Shown: positions 61,495 to 64,000 of the stretch, in pieces
Position numbering within the stretch: position 1 is the first letter of the stretch
Layout: every line of letters begins with the position of its first letter
Source: HGM04593 sp045657945
Lineage (GTDB): Bacteria; Bacteroidota; Bacteroidia; Bacteroidales; Bacteroidaceae
Length of the DNA: 64,000 bases
Assembly (NCBI GenBank): GCA_045657945.1
Contig: JAZOUB010000042.1
Coordinates: 17,046 to 81,045 of the forward strand
Reading direction: 5' to 3'
Program-made: the position numbers and the translations under genes
The notes under the pieces: model-generated
The model's database searches: none
What the model was told of the DNA's origin: nothing
What the model saw: the letters and a program-made list of their open reading frames with translations, nothing else

Positions 61495-62451
61495 ATGAAG
61501 AATGTACTTGTCATCGGCTCAACCGGACAGATTGGTTCGGAACTTACAATGAAATTGCGCAATATGATTCCCGACGGAAACATTGTTGCAGGATACATAC
61601 CGGGTGCAGAACCCAAAGGAATTCTGCTTGAGAGCGGCCCGGCAGAGGAGGCAAACGTAAAGAACGCCCAGCAGCTTGCCGACGTTGTAGAGAAATACAA
61701 GATTGACACCATCTACAACCTTGCAGCACTCTTGTCGGCCGTTGCAGAGTCAAAGCCCCTGCTGGCTTGGGACATCCAGATGAACGGCCTCATCAACATC
61801 CTTGAGATAGCACGCGAAAAAAAATGCGCCGTGTTCACTCCAAGCTCAATCGGTTCGTTCGGCCCCAACACGCCACGCGACAACACACCACAGGACACAA
61901 TCCAGCGTCCAAAGACAATGTATGGTGTGACAAAGGTTGCAACCGAGTTGCTCAGCGACTATTACTATACAAAATATGGCGTTGACACCCGTGCCGTACG
62001 TTTCCCCGGCCTCATCTCGAATGTGACACTCCCCGGTGGCGGAACAACCGACTACGCTGTTGAGATTTACTATGCAGCCGTTAAGGGCGAGGACTTTGCA
62101 TGCCCCATCCAGCCCGGCACATTCATGGACATGATGTACATGCCCGACGCCTTGAAGGCTGCGGTTGACATCATGAATGCCGACCCTGCGCGCCTCATCC
62201 ACCGCAACGCGTTCAATGTGGCATCAATGAGCTTTGATCCCGAGATTATCAAGGCATCTATCCAGAAGTACATCCCCGACTTCAAGATGCACTACGAGTT
62301 TGACCCTGTGCGCCAGGCAATTGCCGACTCATGGCCAAACAAGATGGACGACAGTTGTGCACGCGAGGAGTGGGACTGGAAACCAAGCTACGACCTTGAC
62401 ACAATGACACAGGACATGATAAAGACCCTGCGCGAACGCTTCAACAAGTAA
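61495..62451 (+). CDS. L-threonine 3-dehydrogenase, short-chain (SDR) type
   Basis: NAD-dependent oxidation of L-threonine to 2-amino-3-ketobutyrate, the kbl substrate. 318 residues of the extended SDR/UDP-epimerase fold rather than the zinc medium-chain Tdh of E. coli. Motifs: VIGSTGQIGSEL (NAD), YNLAALLSAVAE, FTPSSIGSFGPNTP, catalytic YGVTKVATE, and RFPGLIS. Specificity for threonine is inferred from this family pattern and the divergent kbl. It ends at a 36-nt perfect palindrome. Confidence 0.9.
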   Translation: MKNVLVIGSTGQIGSELTMKLRNMIPDGNIVAGYIPGAEPKGILLESGPAEEANVKNAQQLADVVEKYKIDTIYNLAALLSAVAESKPLLAWDIQMNGLINILEIAREKKCAVFTPSSIGSFGPNTPRDNTPQDTIQRPKTMYGVTKVATELLSDYYYTKYGVDTRAVRFPGLISNVTLPGGGTTDYAVEIYYAAVKGEDFACPIQPGTFMDMMYMPDALKAAVDIMNADPARLIHRNAFNVASMSFDPEIIKASIQKYIPDFKMHYEFDPVRQAIADSWPNKMDDSCAREEWDWKPSYDLDTMTQDMIKTLRERFNK

Positions 62452-62470
62452 TTCATTTCACATTCATACT

Positions 62471-62506
62471 CAACAGGTTGCAACTGAATTCAGTTGCAAC
62501 CTGTTG
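62471..62506 (+). terminator. Perfect 36-nt palindrome after tdh
   Basis: The halves 62471-62488 and 62489-62506 are exact reverse complements (centre GAATTC), 19 nt after the stop codon. Confidence 0.7.
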
Positions 62507-62595
62507 TCTTATATAAATCACTAATTATGGCAATTCAGCAACCATCTCCTTCATAAGCACATTTATTTTTGGCACAAAATTTTAAAATTATTGTT

Positions 62596-63564
62596 ATGAA
62601 AAAAGATTTTGAGAGCCAAGAGTTTTATTTTGCCGAGACACAAGAAGAGAAGGAAAAAGAACAAAGAAATCGTGCAGCCTTGCATTCCATTTTCCCAATT
62701 TTAATGGGAGGAAAAGAGGACAAGACTCATTATGTTGTTCGCAATGAAGACAAAACGCCAAAGAGCACAGGCAACATCAATTCAACAACAAATGTCCAAC
62801 CTGCAAGTAATTTGTACCCAGATGCGAAAAAAGTTGCTACACCATTTGAAAATCCTAAAAATGATTTTAACTTTGACCCATGGCAGCGCGAAAAGACTCT
62901 CGACCGCATGCGCGAGGTAAAATACCCCAAGTTATTCGGCGAGATGGGCACCATGATTCTCCCTCGCGCGGACTACCATAGCAAAGAGGAGTTCGACTAC
63001 ATCAACACCACCAAGTTCAATTCCATTATTGACAAGAACCTTGAACACGAAGGCGGTTATGTAAACAACAAGAACGACCGTGGTGGAGAAACTAAATGGG
63101 GCATAACAAAACCCTTTATGGAAGACTTAAAATACGCCCTTCCGGGTGGAAAAGCCAAGCCCATTAAAGACTTGACAGTAGAGGATGCAAAATTGCTCTA
63201 CAAGGCTTTGTGGGACAGATACAACCTGGGGTATGTAAGAGACAAGAATGTCGCCTATGCAATCTTTGACTACATGATCAACACTTACCACCACACCGCA
63301 GCCAAAAGAGTGCAGGAGACACTGAACACCAAGGGTGCAGGATTGAAAGTTGACGGACATCTTGGCGAGATGAGTCTCAAAGCAATACACAACAGCGACT
63401 ACAAGTGGCTGATAGATGAACTTTTAAAGAACAGGTATTACAATTACCGCGAACAAGTCAATAAAAGACCCGACCAACATGGATTTTATGCAGGCTGGAT
63501 GAACCGCTTGAACAAAATAGCGGAAGCTGTTGGGAGCGACATTCGTTTTTCAACAAAATTTTAA
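62596..63564 (+). CDS. GH108-type muramidase (endolysin-like) with long N-terminal extension
   Basis: 322 residues from the ATG at 62596. The first 130 residues are charged, low in hydrophobicity and without a signal peptide or a domain I recognise. The catalytic GH108 core follows: Glu152 in HEGGYVNNKNDRGGETKWGIT, FDYMINTYHHTAAKRVQ, and a peptidoglycan-binding-like LKVDGHLGEMSLKAIH. Family members cleave the MurNAc-GlcNAc bond and include phage endolysins and predicted secretion-associated effectors. No other phage gene is visible, and the next gene encodes an exported protein. It could be a prophage remnant, an endolysin, or a toxin; the sequence does not decide. Confidence 0.8.
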   Translation: MKKDFESQEFYFAETQEEKEKEQRNRAALHSIFPILMGGKEDKTHYVVRNEDKTPKSTGNINSTTNVQPASNLYPDAKKVATPFENPKNDFNFDPWQREKTLDRMREVKYPKLFGEMGTMILPRADYHSKEEFDYINTTKFNSIIDKNLEHEGGYVNNKNDRGGETKWGITKPFMEDLKYALPGGKAKPIKDLTVEDAKLLYKALWDRYNLGYVRDKNVAYAIFDYMINTYHHTAAKRVQETLNTKGAGLKVDGHLGEMSLKAIHNSDYKWLIDELLKNRYYNYREQVNKRPDQHGFYAGWMNRLNKIAEAVGSDIRFSTKF

Positions 63565-63580
63565 AAACATCTTTTAATTT

Positions 63581-64000
63581 ATGAAAAAAGCGTTTGCTCT
63601 ACTTTTCATTTTTGCAATCACATTGCAGGGATTCTCCACAGCACCACAAAAAGACGGCAAGGAGAAATTGTCGCCATTCGTTGGCAAGTGGGACTGGGCG
63701 TGGAATGACAATGTACACCAATTCCACATCTGGTGCGGAGAAAGGAACGACTCTCTGCTATTCGCAATTGGAGGCACATTCTTCTATGGCGACAGAATTC
63801 ACATGCCCGAACATGGCAAAGATGGGGGATTTGTTCAAATGGTTCGTGTAAAGAAACCCAAGGGAAACATAGCCAAGAGCAAAATGTACGAATCTTTGTC
63901 AAACTTTTATTGTGGCGATGACAAGAAATTGAATGACATCACTTTTGAATTGCTCAACGATACCGTAATGCGTTTTATATTGGATGACAACAAGGTTTAC
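63581..64000 (+). CDS. Exported protein of unknown function (partial, C-terminus cut)
   Basis: 140 codons from the ATG at 63581, open to the window edge. The signal peptide is MKKAFALLFIFAITLQGFS. The mature part has FVGKWDWAWNDNVHQFHIW followed by alternating beta-strands, like small lipocalin-like or DUF6705-like Bacteroidota proteins with an FVGTW opening. It starts 16 nt after the muramidase, so the two are probably coexpressed. A periplasmic partner or immunity role is possible but not shown. Confidence 0.65.
   Translation, partial: MKKAFALLFIFAITLQGFSTAPQKDGKEKLSPFVGKWDWAWNDNVHQFHIWCGERNDSLLFAIGGTFFYGDRIHMPEHGKDGGFVQMVRVKKPKGNIAKSKMYESLSNFYCGDDKKLNDITFELLNDTVMRFILDDNKVY

Noticed and set aside
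62596..63564. Prophage lysis cassette
   Set aside because: Only a lysozyme-like gene is visible; no holin, integrase, attachment site or structural gene in the window.
1..64000. CRISPR arrays, insertion sequences, rRNA operons
   Set aside because: No regularly spaced direct repeats, no transposase-like protein and no rRNA-like sequence were seen by eye.

Overview
The window looks like chromosomal DNA of a Bacteroidales bacterium (Bacteroides/Prevotella/Muribaculaceae grade). The support is internal. Promoters fit the Bacteroidota pattern TTTG-N18-21-TAnnTTTG rather than sigma-70. There is a succinylornithine-type carbamoyltransferase, a type IX secretion (T9SS) plug-family protein and a C-terminal T9SS-like sorting domain, DUF541/DUF1460/DUF2490/DUF4956 proteins, and a host-glycan sialic acid pathway. 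I could not fix the genus. No rRNA, insertion sequence, CRISPR array or clear prophage was seen. Gene density is high, and most convergent gene ends share long hairpin terminators.

Layout. 1-1884 (minus): comEC (cut by the left edge) behind rpe. 2143-4227: exported sialidase. 4392-9247 (minus): endonuclease IV, a PiT phosphate transporter with a large C-terminal domain, and a DcaP-like porin. 9420-11685: AraC regulator, SIMPL-domain protein, DoxX protein. 11754-17270 (minus): tamB-like gene followed by succinylornithine carbamoyltransferase. 17546-22477: SLC13 permease, then sigma-54 activator, lptE, TPR protein and secG. 22669-26992 (minus): rarA, fhs, glycosyltransferase. 27122-32830: glnS, TPR protein, manC (minus), WecA/MraY-type transferase. 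32900-36959: T9SS plug-family protein (minus), DUF1460 amidase, LpxL-like acyltransferase (minus), OmpA-like lipoprotein (minus). 37155-40712: proS, tRNA-Arg(CCG) (minus), asnA, ung. 40769-44181 (minus): lptD-like gene and an HD protein. 44362-49098: a tight five-gene module (VTC polyphosphate-polymerase fold, DUF4956, DUF2490, a small T9SS-tailed protein, a Cthe_2159-like beta-helix protein). 49147-49836 (minus): trmO. 49999-57007: sialic acid catabolism (lyase, epimerase, Kelch-mutarotase/SSS symporter fusion, two-domain O-acetylesterase). 57139-59185: gmd-fcl. 59248-61154 (minus): GNAT protein and kbl. 61495-62451: SDR-type threonine dehydrogenase. 62596-64000: GH108-type muramidase and a cut exported protein.

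How the genes work together. The sialidase at the left and the nan cluster at the right give a complete route from bound, O-acetylated sialic acid to N-acetylglucosamine. manC, gmd and fcl make GDP-mannose and GDP-L-fucose for surface glycans. lptD, lptE, tamB, an LpxL-like acyltransferase and an OmpA-like lipoprotein form an envelope-biogenesis theme. kbl and tdh, divergent from one control region, convert threonine to glycine and acetyl-CoA. The least understood part is the VTC/DUF4956/beta-helix module at 44362-49098. Other points of interest are a family of composite palindromic 3'-end elements, a MITE-like palindrome inside the nan operon, a tetra-cysteine knuckle on the SLC13 permease, and a candidate muramidase/partner pair at the right edge.
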